From assembly GCA_002695065.1 (NCBI GenBank), contig NZNW01000076.1, positions 1 through 53,398 of the forward strand: a stretch of DNA of 53,398 bases. Reading direction: 5' to 3'. The notes beneath the pieces were generated by a model. It saw nothing but the letters and a program-made list of their open reading frames with translations, did not search any database and was not told the DNA's origin. Below are positions 15,882-25,585 of this stretch, piece after piece. Both the position numbers and the translations under genes were made by a program. Each line of letters starts with the position of its first letter. Position 1 is the stretch's first letter. Source of the stretch: Salinicola sp. GTDB taxonomy: Bacteria; Pseudomonadota; Gammaproteobacteria; Pseudomonadales; Halomonadaceae.

Positions 15882-17171
15882 TCACGCCGACTTGCCCGCG
15901 GGTTCGGGGCGTGACGGGCCCACCGGTTCCTCCTCGACGCCGTCGAGTCGATCGGCGTGCCTCAGCACCGGGAAGCGCCACATCCACAGCCCGACGATCG
16001 CCAGCGTGCCGACGGAGCCAATGACCGCCGCCGGTACGGTGCCGAACCACGACGCCGTGACGCCGGATTCGAACTCGCCGAGTTCGTTGGAGGCACCGAT
16101 GAACAGCATGTTGACGGCGTTGACCCGACCGCGCATCTCGTCCGGTGTCGCGAGCTGCAACAGCGTCAGGCGCACGTAGACGCTGATCATGTCGGCGGCA
16201 CCGGCGATCAGCAGGGCGCCGAACGACAGCCAGAACCAGTGGGAGAGGGCGAAGACCAGGTTGGCGATGCCGAATACCGCCACCGCGGCAAACATGATCA
16301 GCCCGGCGTGGCGCTTGATCGCCCGCACGCCCAGATAGAGCCCCATCAGAAACGCGCCGACAGCGATGGCGCTGCGCAGGGCGCCGAGACCCTCCGGGCC
16401 GACGTGCAGGATTTCATGGGCGTAGACCGGCAGCAGCGCGACGATTCCCCCGAACAGCACGGCGAACAGGTCCAGCGAGATGACCCCGAGAATCACCGGT
16501 TTGTTGCGGATGTAGTGGATCCCGGCGGTAAACCGCTGCCAGGCGCTATCGTCGGTCTGGATCCGTTCGAAGGCATAGCGCACCGGCACGCCGGCCAGCG
16601 CCAGTTGGGCCACCAGGAAGCAGCCCAGGTTGACGCTGTAGGTCAGCGTCGGGCCGAAGGCGTAAAGCAGACCGCCGAGCATGGGGCCGCCGATGACGCC
16701 GATCTTCATGATCGACGAGTTGACGGCGATCGCCTTGCCCAACTGATCGCGCGGCACGATCTGCGGCAGCAGGCTCTGCAGCGTGGGCCCGGTGAAGGCG
16801 CGGGCGGCGCCGAACAGCACCAGTACCGCATAGAACGGCACCGGCGAATCGGGCTGCTCCAGCGACAGCAGGATCAGCAGCACGCTGCAGAGCGCCTGGG
16901 CGGCCCAGCTGAGTTGCAGGATTCGCTTGCGATCGAAGCGGTCGACCACGTCGCCGGCCGGCAACAGCAGCAGGACCATGGGCAGGAACTGCGCCAGGCC
17001 GACATAGCCCAGCGTCAATGGGTCGTGGGTGATGTCGTAGACCTGCCATGCCACCACGATCGCCTGGATCTGCATGGCGAAGACCGCGCAGAGACGCGAG
17101 GCGAGAAAGGGGACGAAACCGGGCTGACGATAAACGGGACTGTCGTGAGGATCTTGGGTGGCTGCGGGCAT
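15882..17171 (-). CDS. MFS transporter, EntS-like
   Basis: 429 residues with about 12 hydrophobic helices and the MFS loop motif DVVDRFDRKRILQL between helices 2 and 3. The sequence from MQIQAIVVAWQVYDITHDP onward resembles the enterobactin-exporter (EntS/MFS_3) group, which exports siderophores or other small molecules. No siderophore biosynthesis genes are in the window, so the cargo is unknown. AGGA lies four bases before the ATG. The C-terminal ~25 residues are hydrophilic and Pro/Glu-rich. Divergent from another MFS gene, with 456 bp between start codons. Confidence 0.82.
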   Translation of the reverse strand: MPAATQDPHDSPVYRQPGFVPFLASRLCAVFAMQIQAIVVAWQVYDITHDPLTLGYVGLAQFLPMVLLLLPAGDVVDRFDRKRILQLSWAAQALCSVLLILLSLEQPDSPVPFYAVLVLFGAARAFTGPTLQSLLPQIVPRDQLGKAIAVNSSIMKIGVIGGPMLGGLLYAFGPTLTYSVNLGCFLVAQLALAGVPVRYAFERIQTDDSAWQRFTAGIHYIRNKPVILGVISLDLFAVLFGGIVALLPVYAHEILHVGPEGLGALRSAIAVGAFLMGLYLGVRAIKRHAGLIMFAAVAVFGIANLVFALSHWFWLSFGALLIAGAADMISVYVRLTLLQLATPDEMRGRVNAVNMLFIGASNELGEFESGVTASWFGTVPAAVIGSVGTLAIVGLWMWRFPVLRHADRLDGVEEEPVGPSRPEPAGKSA

Positions 17172-17627
17172 GGTGTCCTGGGCGTGAGGCAGGGAAGCGG
17201 GGCGCGAATTAGCACGCTAATGGCTATAACCGTCCCCAGCATACGCCTTCAGGCGGTAAAAAGCCGCTGACGGCCCACTGCCTCATCGCGATGGCGCGAC
17301 TTCAATGCCGGATGGTGTGGTCAAACGGGGGTTTTGGATAACGCCAGGTAATGGCGAGACGGGCATTGCCCCAAAGCGGCGCAATAGCTCCTTTTCAGGC
17401 GCTTTTTCGACTTCTTTTGGCGCAGGGCCGGGCGTATAGTGCGCTCGCTTCGACCTCACGTGTCTGGTCTTCCTCCGAGCAGTCGGGTCTTGTTCCGAGG
17501 CAAAGTCGTCATGACGGCGTGAGTGTCTAATCTTAACCGACTCCATTCGAGTGAATCCGTCGGCCGCCGTGCCCGCTGCAGGCATCGCCGACGTCGTTCG
17601 ACGTGCAATTTCGAGGTTCGTGGCCTT
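17172..17627. other. 456-bp spacer between two divergent MFS genes
   Basis: No convincing gene. It should hold both promoters. TATAGT at 17435-17440 is a good -10-like sequence for the rightward gene, with only a poor -35 (TTCTTT at 17412). The short reading frames here lack ribosome-binding sites and family resemblance. Confidence 0.5.
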
Positions 17628-18998
17628 ATGTCCCGGCAGTTGCTCTCCATGGCGCTGGCACCGCTACTCGGGCTTTTCATCCTGGGTATCGGCAACGGTT
17701 TTCTGGCGTCGCTCATCACCCTGCGCCTGGACGCGGCCGGGGAGTCGGTCACCACCATCGGCTGGGTCTCGGCCGCCTACTACATCGGGCTGGCGATCGG
17801 GGCGCTGTTCAACGATCGGCTGTTGCTGCGGATCGGCCACATTCGTGCCTACGCCTGCTTCGCGTCGCTGGTGGCGGTGACCGTGCTGCTGCAGGGGCTG
17901 TGGCTCAATGCCCCGCTGTGGTTCACGCTGCGCCTGATTGGCGGGTGGGCGACACTGGGCGTCTATCTGGTCATCGAGAGCTGGTTGCTGACCGCAGCCG
18001 ACACCCGCGTTCGCGGCCGGCTGCTGGCGCTCTACATGATCGCGCTATACGGCGCCGGGGTCATCGGGCAGTTGCTGCTGGGCGTGGCGGACCGCGCCGG
18101 TGCCAGCCAGCCGTTCATGGTCATCGCCATGCTGGCCTCGCTGTCGGTATTGCCGCTGGGCATGATCCCTCGCGTCTCGCCACTCATCGAGCACGCCGAA
18201 CCGCTGTCGCCCTGGCGGCTGATCACGGTGACGCCGACCGGGGTGATGGGCTGCTTCGGTTCGGGGCTGGCGGTGTCGGCCATCTACAGCCTGCTGCCGC
18301 TCTATCTGCAGCGCAGCGGCTTCGAGGTGCAGCAGATCGGCGAGATGATGGCGGTGGTGATTCTCGGCGGCATGCTGCTGCAATACCCCATCGGACGCTG
18401 GTCGGACCGGCACGACCGGCAGATCGTGCTGATTCTGATCGGTGTGGTGCTGGCGGTGCTGTGTGTTGGCGTAATGCTGCTGCCGGACCTGCCCGGATTG
18501 CTCGCGGCGATGCTGTTCCTGGTGGGCGGCGGAGTGTTCGCGATCTACCCGGTGGCGGTGAGCCACGCGGCCGACCGCGCCCCGGCTGGCGCCCTGGTGC
18601 GAATGAGCCAGGGGCTGCTGCTGATCAACGCCCTGGGCGCCACTCTCAGCCCGCCACTGATCACGCCGCTGATGATCCATGTCGGCGATGTCGGGCTGTT
18701 CGTGGCGCTGGCCGGGCTGGGCGTGGCGCTGGTGGCCTTCTTCGTGTGGCGACGGAGCCGGCGCCCGGCACCGGTTCCGGTGGCACCGTTCACCTCGAAT
18801 CCCCAGCAGTCGGTGGTGGGGGCCGAACTCAGCGTGACCGACGAACTGGTGCAGGGGGCGATCGAGCACGAGCATCAGGAGGATCTGTCCCAGGTGGTGC
18901 CGGATGTGGAGACGGCGCTTCCCGTCGACAGCGAGCAAGAGTCCGGCTCCCCGGCGCGAGAAGGCGTCGCCGGCCGCGGGGTCCCGGCGTCCGACTGA
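17628..18998 (+). CDS. MFS transporter, YcaD-like
   Basis: 456 residues. Twelve hydrophobic helices occupy about residues 1-395, with the MFS signature IGRWSDRHDRQIVLIL between helices 8 and 9 and YYIGLAIGALFNDRLLLRIG near the start. The arrangement matches the YcaD/UMF group of poorly characterised MFS proteins. A hydrophilic, acidic tail of about 60 residues (SVTDELVQGAIEHEHQEDLS region) follows the last helix and is presumably cytoplasmic. I chose the ATG at 17628, preceded by GAGG, rather than upstream in-frame codons that would add a basic non-membrane stretch. Substrate unknown. Convergent with the 2OG oxygenase gene, 52 bp apart. Confidence 0.8.
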   Translation: MSRQLLSMALAPLLGLFILGIGNGFLASLITLRLDAAGESVTTIGWVSAAYYIGLAIGALFNDRLLLRIGHIRAYACFASLVAVTVLLQGLWLNAPLWFTLRLIGGWATLGVYLVIESWLLTAADTRVRGRLLALYMIALYGAGVIGQLLLGVADRAGASQPFMVIAMLASLSVLPLGMIPRVSPLIEHAEPLSPWRLITVTPTGVMGCFGSGLAVSAIYSLLPLYLQRSGFEVQQIGEMMAVVILGGMLLQYPIGRWSDRHDRQIVLILIGVVLAVLCVGVMLLPDLPGLLAAMLFLVGGGVFAIYPVAVSHAADRAPAGALVRMSQGLLLINALGATLSPPLITPLMIHVGDVGLFVALAGLGVALVAFFVWRRSRRPAPVPVAPFTSNPQQSVVGAELSVTDELVQGAIEHEHQEDLSQVVPDVETALPVDSEQESGSPAREGVAGRGVPASD

Positions 18999-19050
18999 CG
19001 CCGTGCGATTCGAAGCGGATGCCGGCGGATGCGGGTCGACTGGCGACAGC

Positions 19051-19716
19051 CTAGCGCGCCGGGTCGACCACCCCGCCCAGCGAAGCGTTGCGGCGAAACC
19101 AGCCGGCGATACTGACCCGGGGCTGTCGGGTCGGGAGGACTTCATGGGGGATCCGGTCGGATAGAAAACAGGCGAAAGTGCCCGCTTGCGGTTGAATGCG
19201 GGCCACTTCGCGATCGCTGTCCTGCTCATCGTAGAGCACCATCTCGCCGCCGCCGTCCGCTGGCCACGCCGGATTGAGGTACGACACCGTGGAGATGACG
19301 CGGTTGGCCCGGCCCCGGAAGCTGTCGTAATGCTTGCGATAGAACGCGCCCGGCGGATAGAGGGCGAAATGGGCCTCGAACTCGAACAGTCCGGCGTAAA
19401 GGGCGACGTTGATCTGTTGCTGGAGTTCGCTCATCAGCGTCAGGTAGCGACGCTGGGCCAGGCTTTCCCGATCCAGCCAGTGGATCGCGTCTCCACGAAT
19501 GTCGCGCCGCAGCGTGCGCTCGTCGCCGCGGCCGATGGCCGCCTCCTGCAGTGCCTGCCGCTGGTGCAGTCGCTCCAGGTCATCCCGCAGGCCCTGGCAC
19601 AGGCCTGGGTCGAGAAACCGCTCACCGACATACCAGCCGCGCTCCACCAGGCCGTCGATCAACGTGGCCAGTTGGGCGCTGTCCCAAAAGGCGTGGTGGG
19701 CATCGTTGGGTGTCAT
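19051..19716 (-). CDS. 2-oxoglutarate/Fe(II)-dependent oxygenase (prolyl-4-hydroxylase-like)
   Basis: 221 residues with the complete facial triad of the 2OG-Fe(II) superfamily: His129-x-Asp131 in YRKHYDSF and His191 in RIPHEVLPT, plus Arg200 (QPRVSIAGWF) for the 2-oxoglutarate carboxylate. The pattern YPPGAFYRKHYDSF and the C-terminal SIAGWFRRN are typical of the bacterial PiuC/P4H-like group. Such enzymes hydroxylate protein or small-molecule substrates; none can be named here. It follows nudL by only 7 bp on the same strand, so the two are co-transcribed. Cytoplasmic. Confidence 0.85.
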   Translation of the reverse strand: MTPNDAHHAFWDSAQLATLIDGLVERGWYVGERFLDPGLCQGLRDDLERLHQRQALQEAAIGRGDERTLRRDIRGDAIHWLDRESLAQRRYLTLMSELQQQINVALYAGLFEFEAHFALYPPGAFYRKHYDSFRGRANRVISTVSYLNPAWPADGGGEMVLYDEQDSDREVARIQPQAGTFACFLSDRIPHEVLPTRQPRVSIAGWFRRNASLGGVVDPAR

Positions 19717-19723
19717 GAAGGAC

Positions 19724-20380
19724 TCACTTGAGAACCTTGCCAGATTGGCCGGAGCGCGCCGCAGTCTGGCGCCGGCGCTGGGGGTGATAGCGCAATTCGC
19801 CCTGGGCGGGCTTGCGGTCCAGGGCGATATCGCATTCGAAGCCGACCGCCAGCAGCTCGACCAGCATCATGGCGGACAGCCCCCAGATCGTGCGGCCTTC
19901 GAAGGGGTAGCTGGGAACGTACCAGGGCTGATCGTCGACCGGAATCACATCGGTGTGGCTGCGACAGTCATCGACGAAGTGGCGTAGCGGCACCTCGAAG
20001 ATCGCCTCGATCTCACCCGGCTCCGCCACCAGCGACAGATCCGGCGCGATCACGCCGACGAAGGGTGTCACGCGGAGGCCGTAGAGCGAGATGACGTCGC
20101 TGAGTCGGCCGATGACCTCGACCCGCTCCGGCGCCAGCGCGATCTCCTCCTGGGTTTCCCGCAGTGCAGTGGCGAGAAGGTCGCTATCCTCGGGTTCCCG
20201 TTTGCCCCCCGGAAAGGCGACCTGGCCGGCATGCTGGGAGAGGTGGGCGGTGCGCTGGGTGAACAGCAGCGTGGGCTCGGTTCGGGCGACGATGGGCAGC
20301 AGCACCGCTGCCTGGGGATAGGCACTGCTCGAGCGACTTGGGCGATGTGCTTGCAGGCGCTCGCGGAGTTTCTCTAACAT
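19724..20380 (-). CDS. nudL: Nudix CoA pyrophosphatase (NudL-like)
   Basis: 218 residues. The CoA-pyrophosphatase signature LLFTQRTAHLSQHAGQVAF directly precedes PGG and the Nudix box G-X5-E-X7-RETQEEIAL, whose acidic residues bind the catalytic metal. The normal Gly after EE is replaced (EEIAL), as in this subfamily. The family cleaves CoA and derivatives to 3',5'-ADP and 4'-phosphopantetheine. Length is slightly above E. coli NudL (192) because of a basic C-terminal tail (YHPQRRRQTAARSG). It leads the two-gene unit with the 2OG oxygenase and is divergent from the second Nudix gene, 112 bp away. Confidence 0.87.
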   Translation of the reverse strand: MLEKLRERLQAHRPSRSSSAYPQAAVLLPIVARTEPTLLFTQRTAHLSQHAGQVAFPGGKREPEDSDLLATALRETQEEIALAPERVEVIGRLSDVISLYGLRVTPFVGVIAPDLSLVAEPGEIEAIFEVPLRHFVDDCRSHTDVIPVDDQPWYVPSYPFEGRTIWGLSAMMLVELLAVGFECDIALDRKPAQGELRYHPQRRRQTAARSGQSGKVLK

Positions 20381-20492
20381 GCGCTTTCGACTCCCTGTTT
20401 GGCAGGCGCGCCGGTCGGCGCTGTCTGGCGTTCCCGCGAGGCTCCGTCGTCCGGGGATCTACCCGCTCGAGGACCTCCGAATTCGAGGCGCT

Positions 20493-21050
20493 ATGAACTA
20501 CTGTAGCCACTGCGGTCACACCGTGCGTTTTGCGATTCCCGATGGCGACGATCGCCCGCGATTCCTTTGCGATGCCTGCGGCACCGTCCATTACCAGAAT
20601 CCGCGCATCGTGGCCGGCACGCTGCCGGTAGCCGGTGAGCGCATCCTGCTGTGCCGCCGGGCCATCTCGCCGCGCAAGGGCTTCTGGACGCTGCCGGCGG
20701 GGTTCATGGAAAACGCCGAAACCGTGGAACAGGCGGCGCTGCGTGAAACCCGCGAGGAGGCCTGCGCCGTCGTCGCCGAGCCGACACTTTATACGCTGAT
20801 CAGCCTGCCGCACATCAATCAGGTCTACATGATCTTTCTGGGTGACCTCGATGGCGGTTTCGCGGCCGGACCGGAGAGTCTCGAAGTCGAGCTGTTCGAG
20901 GAGACGCAGATTCCCTGGGACGAACTCGCTTTCCCGACCATCGAGCGCACGCTGCGGCACTTCTTCGACGATCGGCGGCGGGGTACCTTCGAGCTGCATC
21001 TCAGCCAGATCGGCCAGGAAGAGCGTGAGCGTTACTTCGGCTCCGCCTAG
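20493..21050 (+). CDS. Nudix hydrolase with N-terminal zinc ribbon
   Basis: 185 residues. A zinc-ribbon pair (CSHCG at the N-terminus, then FLCDACG) is followed by a Nudix domain with the box G-X5-E-X7-RETREEACA after LPAGFMENAETVEQAA. This architecture occurs in NudC-type NADH/NAD-cap hydrolases and in the simpler zinc-ribbon Nudix proteins; the short length and lack of the NudC SQPWPFPxS motif argue for the latter. Substrate unknown. ATG at 20493 is preceded by GAGGCGCT; the longer frame from 20379 overlaps the divergent nudL start and is less likely. Convergent with the NIF3-like gene (9 bp). Confidence 0.83.
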   Translation: MNYCSHCGHTVRFAIPDGDDRPRFLCDACGTVHYQNPRIVAGTLPVAGERILLCRRAISPRKGFWTLPAGFMENAETVEQAALRETREEACAVVAEPTLYTLISLPHINQVYMIFLGDLDGGFAAGPESLEVELFEETQIPWDELAFPTIERTLRHFFDDRRRGTFELHLSQIGQEERERYFGSA

Positions 21051-21059
21051 CGCCCGCGC

Positions 21060-21389
21060 TCAGGCCTCGGGCAGCGAGGCCAGGGAGCTCAGCGGCCAGA
21101 CGTCGTAGGCGGGCTCCTCGTAAGGATGCGCGTCGACCAGAGCGACGATCGCCGCGCGGATTCGATGATCCTCGCAGACCAGTTCGACCCGATACTCCTC
21201 GACCTTCTCCAGCGCGCCCGTCTTCCCGATGTGGGGCGTGGCGCCCGCCAGTGGACGAAACTGTCCCTCCCCCCGGACCTGGAAGCAGCACGCTTCGTAA
21301 GCGCCGATTCTCCCGGCGCCGCTGGCGAACACCGCCGACTTGACGCTTTCCAGGTGGGATTCGGGGACGAAGAACGCCAGCTTGTACAT
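21060..21389 (-). CDS. NIF3/YqfO-like small domain protein
   Basis: 109 residues forming a single compact alpha/beta domain: MYKLAFFVPESHLESVKSAV, then a glycine-rich turn (ASGAGRIGAYEACCF), GQFRPLAGATPHIG and a final AHPYEEPAYDVWPL. This pattern matches the stand-alone version of the inserted CutA/PII-like domain of NIF3/YqfO proteins. These short proteins are widespread in gammaproteobacteria; no activity is established. The frame is open up to 21809, but the family homology begins exactly at the ATG at 21389. Divergent from ftsB. Confidence 0.83.
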   Translation of the reverse strand: MYKLAFFVPESHLESVKSAVFASGAGRIGAYEACCFQVRGEGQFRPLAGATPHIGKTGALEKVEEYRVELVCEDHRIRAAIVALVDAHPYEEPAYDVWPLSSLASLPEA

Positions 21390-21557
21390 GAGGATTGTCC
21401 GGTCCGGTTGCTGTCGTGACGGTGGGCCGCGTGCGGCGATGATGGCATAATGCCCTGCGCTCCGACAGTGGTCAGACGCGCCCCCTGGTCTCCGGGGGCT
21501 GCAGCCTGTTCGGAACGCACCGTCCGAAATGAATCGTGCCGATCGGAAACCTTGGCG

Positions 21558-21881
21558 ATGTGGAAATGGGTCATTGTGGTATTGGTTGTCATGCTGGGGC
21601 TGATGCAGTACCGGCTGTGGTTCGGCGAGGGCGGCATTCGGGAGTTCAATGATATCCAGGCTCGCGCCGATACGCTGGAAGGGACGACCGATACGCTCAA
21701 GGCGCGCAACGACCGCCTTGCCGCCGAAGTCGTCGACCTCAAGGACGGTCTCGATGCCATCGAGGAGCGCGCCCGCAGCGACATCGGCATGGTTCGTCAG
21801 GACGAGCAATTCTTCTGGGTGCCCGGCGTCGACAGTCCCGGCAACGGCCCCGCCGCCAGCACGGGGGTGGTGCAGCCATGA
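21558..21881 (+). CDS. ftsB: Cell division protein FtsB
   Basis: 107 residues: one N-terminal membrane helix (MWKWVIVVLVVMLGLMQYRL), a periplasmic coiled coil with heptads (about 30-70, TLEGTTDTLKARNDRLAAEV) and a short C-terminal part with RSDIGMVRQDEQFFWV, the hallmark of FtsB. With FtsL and FtsQ it forms the trimeric divisome subcomplex that activates septal peptidoglycan synthesis. The C-terminal ~17 residues are Pro/Gly/Ala-rich and beyond the conserved part. First gene of the ftsB-ispD-ispF-truD run, overlapping ispD by 4 bp (ATGA). Confidence 0.93.
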   Translation: MWKWVIVVLVVMLGLMQYRLWFGEGGIREFNDIQARADTLEGTTDTLKARNDRLAAEVVDLKDGLDAIEERARSDIGMVRQDEQFFWVPGVDSPGNGPAASTGVVQP

Positions 21882-22603
21882 CGCTCTGGTTGATCGTGCC
21901 GGCCGCCGGCCGCGGCCAGCGCATGCAGGCCGACCGCCCCAAGCAGTACCTCACGTTGCAGGGGAAGAGCGTGCTGGCGCGAACGCTCGAGCGCCTGCAC
22001 CAGGCCTTTCCCGACGCCGTGCTGCGCCTCTGCCTGGATCCCGACGACGAGTACTTCGACGCCGAAGAGGTTCCGTTCGACCGCTGGCTGCGTGTCGCTG
22101 GCGGCGATGAACGCGCCGATACGGTGGGGCGTGCGCTGACCACCCTGGCCGAGGAAGCCGCGGACGACGACTGGGTAATGGTGCACGATGCGGCGCGACC
22201 CTGCGTGCGGATCGAGGATCTGCGTGCCTTGCAGGGGGCTCTCGACGACGAGGCGATCGGGGCGCTGCTGGCGACCCCGGCGGCCGATACCATGAAACGC
22301 GCCGATGCGGGGGGGCGTATCAGCCACACCGAGCCTCGTGATGGCCTGTGGCATGCGTTGACGCCACAGGTGTTTCGTTTCGACCTGCTGCGCCAGGCGC
22401 TCGACGCCGCCCGGGCGACCGGCGTGAAGGTGACCGACGAAGCCTCCGCGATCGAGGCCATGGGCCTGGCGCCACGGCTCGTTGCCGGCAGCCGCGACAA
22501 TCTCAAGATTACGCATCCCGAGGATCTGGCCATGGCCGCGCGGATTCTTGCGCTGCAGGCCGAGACCGCGGTGGATGCGCTCGACCAGGGAGTCGGAGCA
22601 TGA
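21878..22603 (+). CDS. ispD: 2-C-methyl-D-erythritol 4-phosphate cytidylyltransferase
   Basis: 241 residues, normal length. The nucleotide-binding loop [18 protein letters not shown] is intact, as are [11 protein letters not shown] and the C-terminal [10 protein letters not shown]. IspD converts MEP and CTP to CDP-ME in the non-mevalonate isoprenoid pathway, supplying precursors for quinones, undecaprenyl phosphate and, potentially, the substrate of EboC elsewhere in this window. Overlaps ftsB and ispF by ATGA junctions, indicating translational coupling. The last ~10 residues after ALQAETAV are variable. Confidence 0.96.
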   Translation: MTLWLIVPAAGRGQRMQADRPKQYLTLQGKSVLARTLERLHQAFPDAVLRLCLDPDDEYFDAEEVPFDRWLRVAGGDERADTVGRALTTLAEEAADDDWVMVHDAARPCVRIEDLRALQGALDDEAIGALLATPAADTMKRADAGGRISHTEPRDGLWHALTPQVFRFDLLRQALDAARATGVKVTDEASAIEAMGLAPRLVAGSRDNLKITHPEDLAMAARILALQAETAVDALDQGVGA

Positions 22604-23085
22604 GTGTCAGAATCGGTCACGGTTTCGACGTACACCGTTTTGGCGACGGCGATCATCTGATGATCGGCGGCGTTCGCTTGCCGTTCGATCACGGCTTCGT
22701 CGCCCATTCCGATGGAGACGTGCTGCTGCACGCGATCAGCGATGCGCTGCTGGGCGCCTGCGCGCTGGGCGACATCGGGCGCCACTTCCCGGATACCGAC
22801 CCGGCCTGGAAAGGCGCCGACAGCCGCGCACTGCTGCGTCACGTCGTCGGATTGGTGGGCGAGGCCGGCTATCGAATCGGCAATCTCGACGCCACGGTGA
22901 TGGCTCAGGCACCGCGAATGGCCGAGTGGATCCCGCGTATGTGCGAAACGATCGCCGCCGATGTGGATGTCGAGCTGGGCGCCGTCAACGTCAAGGCGAC
23001 GACCACCGAACGTCTCGGCTTCACCGGGCGCGGTGAAGGCATCGCGGCGGAAGCGGTGGTGCTGCTGGTCGCGGACGCCAAATGA
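22600..23085 (+). CDS. ispF: 2-C-methyl-D-erythritol 2,4-cyclodiphosphate synthase
   Basis: 161 residues. Zinc ligands are in [11 protein letters not shown] (Asp, His) and [12 protein letters not shown] (His), with the family core [15 protein letters not shown] and [20 protein letters not shown]. The enzyme cyclises CDP-ME 2-phosphate to MEcPP, two steps after IspD. It is joined to ispD and truD by 4-bp ATGA overlaps. The trimeric cytoplasmic enzyme is of standard length; nothing unusual. Confidence 0.96.
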   Translation: MSVRIGHGFDVHRFGDGDHLMIGGVRLPFDHGFVAHSDGDVLLHAISDALLGACALGDIGRHFPDTDPAWKGADSRALLRHVVGLVGEAGYRIGNLDATVMAQAPRMAEWIPRMCETIAADVDVELGAVNVKATTTERLGFTGRGEGIAAEAVVLLVADAK

Positions 23086-24140
23086 GCGATCCCGCGCCGT
23101 CATTGGTGTCCTGGCCGCCAAGCTGGCACTACCTGGCGGGAGCACCCGCGGCGGCTGGCGACTACCGCCGGCGTCCCGAGGATTTCCAGGTCGAGGAGGT
23201 TCTCGACTTCGTCCCGGAGGGGCAGGGCGAGCATCTGTGGCTGTGGTTGGAAAAACGCGGCATGACGACCCCGGACCTGGCTCGGCTGCTCGCCCGGGCC
23301 GTCGATATTCCGGTCCGGGACGTCGGGTTCAGCGGCCTCAAGGATCGCGACGCGGTGACGCGGCAGTGGTTCTCGCTGGCGCTACCGGGACGCGAGGCGC
23401 CACCGGGTTGGGAGGCGGGGCTCGTCGAGCGAGGCGTCACCTGTCTCCAGGCGGTCCGGCACCCGCGTAAGCTGAAGCGCGGCGTGCACCGGGCCAACCG
23501 CTTCCGGCTGAAGATCGGCGGAGAGGCCATGGTGTCGCCGGCCACTCGCGAGCGCTGGGATCGTCTGGTGCAGCTAGGGGTACCCAACTATTTCGGCCCC
23601 CAGCGCTTCGGCCCCGAGGGACGTAATCTGCATCGCGCCCGGCAACTGCTGGCCCGGGGCTGGCGCAAGCGGCAGGATCCGCACGGGCTACTGCTTTCCA
23701 CGGCCCGGAGCTATCTTTTCAACAGCGTACTGTCGGCGCGTGTCGCCGATGGTACTTGGTGCGTGCCGCAGCCCGGCGACGTTCTCAACCTGGAAGGGAC
23801 CGCGAGCCGCTTCGCTGCGACGGAGATCGACGACTCGCTGCTCGCGAGGGCGGAAGCCGGCGACCTGCACCCGACAGGTCCTCTCTGGGGGCGAGGGCGG
23901 CTGGAGAGCTCGGGCGAGGTGGGCGAGCGGGAAACCCGCATCGCCGCTGGCTGCCCCGACCTGGCCGACGGGCTGGTGCAGGCGGGAGCGAGCCATGAGC
24001 GGCGACCGCTGCGGCTGCGGCTCAAGGAGCCCGAGTGGCAGATGGAAGGCGACGCCGCCTGGCTCTCTTTTTCGCTGCCACGAGGCGCCTTCGCCACGTC
24101 GGTGCTCAGAGAGCTGTTCCGGCATCCGACCCTGGTCTGA
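23082..24140 (+). CDS. truD: tRNA pseudouridine(13) synthase TruD
   Basis: 352 residues, standard for the family. The catalytic aspartate is Asp88 in [17 protein letters not shown], and the TruD domain motif [12 protein letters not shown] is present. The enzyme makes pseudouridine at position 13 of tRNA-Glu. In the middle, [22 protein letters not shown] is the usual inserted alpha/beta domain boundary. It starts within the ispF stop (ATGA) and is followed 37 bp later by surE. The order ispD-ispF-truD-surE is conserved in gammaproteobacteria. Confidence 0.95.
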   Translation: MSDPAPSLVSWPPSWHYLAGAPAAAGDYRRRPEDFQVEEVLDFVPEGQGEHLWLWLEKRGMTTPDLARLLARAVDIPVRDVGFSGLKDRDAVTRQWFSLALPGREAPPGWEAGLVERGVTCLQAVRHPRKLKRGVHRANRFRLKIGGEAMVSPATRERWDRLVQLGVPNYFGPQRFGPEGRNLHRARQLLARGWRKRQDPHGLLLSTARSYLFNSVLSARVADGTWCVPQPGDVLNLEGTASRFAATEIDDSLLARAEAGDLHPTGPLWGRGRLESSGEVGERETRIAAGCPDLADGLVQAGASHERRPLRLRLKEPEWQMEGDAAWLSFSLPRGAFATSVLRELFRHPTLV

Positions 24141-24177
24141 CCCCGCCGGCCAGACGCTCGAGGAGGAAGGAGAAGAG

Positions 24178-24930
24178 ATGCGCAGACTATTGCTATCCAA
24201 CGACGATGGCGTGCACGCCCCGGGACTGAGGGCGCTCGCGCTGGCACTGGAGGGGCACTCGCGACTGAGGGTCGTGGCGCCCGATCGTGACATGAGCGGT
24301 GCCAGCAATTCGCTGACGCTGACACGGCCGCTGGCGTTGACCCCCATGGACTCCGGGTTCTATAGCGTCGACGGTACGCCCGCGGACTGCGTCTATCTCG
24401 GCGTCAACGGCGTGTGGGAAGAGAAGCCCGACCTGGTGATCTCCGGGATCAACCACGGCGGCAACCTGGGCGACGACGTGCTCTACTCCGGTACCGTTGC
24501 TGCGGCCATGGAGGGGCGCAACCTGGGGATGGCCGCGATCGCGATCTCGCTCTGCGGGCAGCGCCATTTCGAGACCGCCGGGCGCGTGGCGGCCAGCCTC
24601 GTCGGCGCGGCGGAGAATCTCTCGCTGCCGCCGCGCAGCCTGCTCAACGTCAACGTGCCGGATCTGCCGTGGAGCGAGATCCGGGGTTTCCGCGTGACTC
24701 GGCTGGGGTACCGTGGCCCGGCCTCCCAGCCGATTCACGTCAAGGATCCACGCGGGCGCGATCGCTACTGGATTGCCGCGGTGTCCGAAAACGCCGACGA
24801 TGGCCCGGATACCGACTTCGCGGCGATCGAGGCGGGCTTCGTCTCGATCACGCCGCTGCAAACCGATTTGACCCGTCACGAGACGCTGAACGATGTACAG
24901 GGCTGGCTTGATGGATTGTCACACGCCTGA
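24178..24930 (+). CDS. surE: 5'/3'-nucleotidase SurE
   Basis: 250 residues. The metal-binding [12 protein letters not shown] is at the N-terminus, with the active-site SGASNSLTL (Ser near 40) and [20 protein letters not shown] further on. SurE is a stress-survival phosphatase that removes phosphate from 5' and 3' nucleotides. The ATG is preceded by GGAGGAAGGAGAAGAG, a very purine-rich ribosome-binding region. Its 3' end overlaps the chosen pcm start by 20 bp, as in many surE-pcm pairs. Confidence 0.95.
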   Translation: MRRLLLSNDDGVHAPGLRALALALEGHSRLRVVAPDRDMSGASNSLTLTRPLALTPMDSGFYSVDGTPADCVYLGVNGVWEEKPDLVISGINHGGNLGDDVLYSGTVAAAMEGRNLGMAAIAISLCGQRHFETAGRVAASLVGAAENLSLPPRSLLNVNVPDLPWSEIRGFRVTRLGYRGPASQPIHVKDPRGRDRYWIAAVSENADDGPDTDFAAIEAGFVSITPLQTDLTRHETLNDVQGWLDGLSHA

Positions 24931-25585
24931 GGAACTCAGTGGTGTCGGCATGACATCGCAACGAACTCGCAATCGCATGGTCGAACGTCTGTCGACCGGC
25001 GGGATCCGCCACGCGGGGGTGCTGGAGGTGATGGCAGCGGAGCCACGCCACCTGTTCCTCGACGAGGCGCTGGCGCACCGTGCCTACGAGGATACGTCGT
25101 TGCCGTTGGGGCTGGGGCAGACGCTGTCCCAGCCCTGGATCGTCGCCCGGATGAGTGAGCTGGTGGCGCTGGCCGAACCGCAGCGAGTGCTGGAGATCGG
25201 TACGGGTTCCGGTTACCAGACCTTGATTCTGTCGCGCCTGGTCAAGAGCGTCTGGAGCGTCGAACGTATCGCCGCGTTGCAGTCCCGCGCCCGCCAGCGG
25301 CTGACGCGGCTGGGCGCGCACAACGTCAACCTGCGCCATGCCGATGGCGGCATGGGTTGGCCGCAGGCGGCGCCGTTCGACGTCATCCTGCTGACGGCCT
25401 GCGCCAGCGAGCTGCCGCAGGCGTTGCTGTCCCAGCTGCGCGACGGTGGCGTTCTCATCGCGCCGCTGGCGGATTCGGATGGGCGGCAGTGGTTGACCCG
25501 AGTACGTCGGCGCGGGCTGGCGTTCGATCATCAGCGTCTGGAAGAGGTGCGTTTCGTGCCATTGCTTGAGGGAGTCATTCGTTGA
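24911..25585 (+). CDS. pcm: Protein-L-isoaspartate O-methyltransferase
   Basis: About 224 residues. SAM-binding motif I is [12 protein letters not shown], and the PCMT motif [13 protein letters not shown] is intact, as is the N-terminal [10 protein letters not shown]. It methylates isoaspartyl residues in aged proteins to start their repair, a stationary-phase function that fits its position upstream of rpoS. The start is uncertain: ATG at 24911 (AGGG eight bases upstream) is preferred, with alternatives at 24893 and 24950. Its stop shares two bases with the TTG start of the next gene. Confidence 0.93.
   Translation: MDCHTPEELSGVGMTSQRTRNRMVERLSTGGIRHAGVLEVMAAEPRHLFLDEALAHRAYEDTSLPLGLGQTLSQPWIVARMSELVALAEPQRVLEIGTGSGYQTLILSRLVKSVWSVERIAALQSRARQRLTRLGAHNVNLRHADGGMGWPQAAPFDVILLTACASELPQALLSQLRDGGVLIAPLADSDGRQWLTRVRRRGLAFDHQRLEEVRFVPLLEGVIR

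Noticed and set aside
17283-17585. Small minus-strand frame in the MFS-MFS spacer
   Set aside because: Basic, low-information protein without ribosome-binding site; it overlaps the likely promoters of both transporters.
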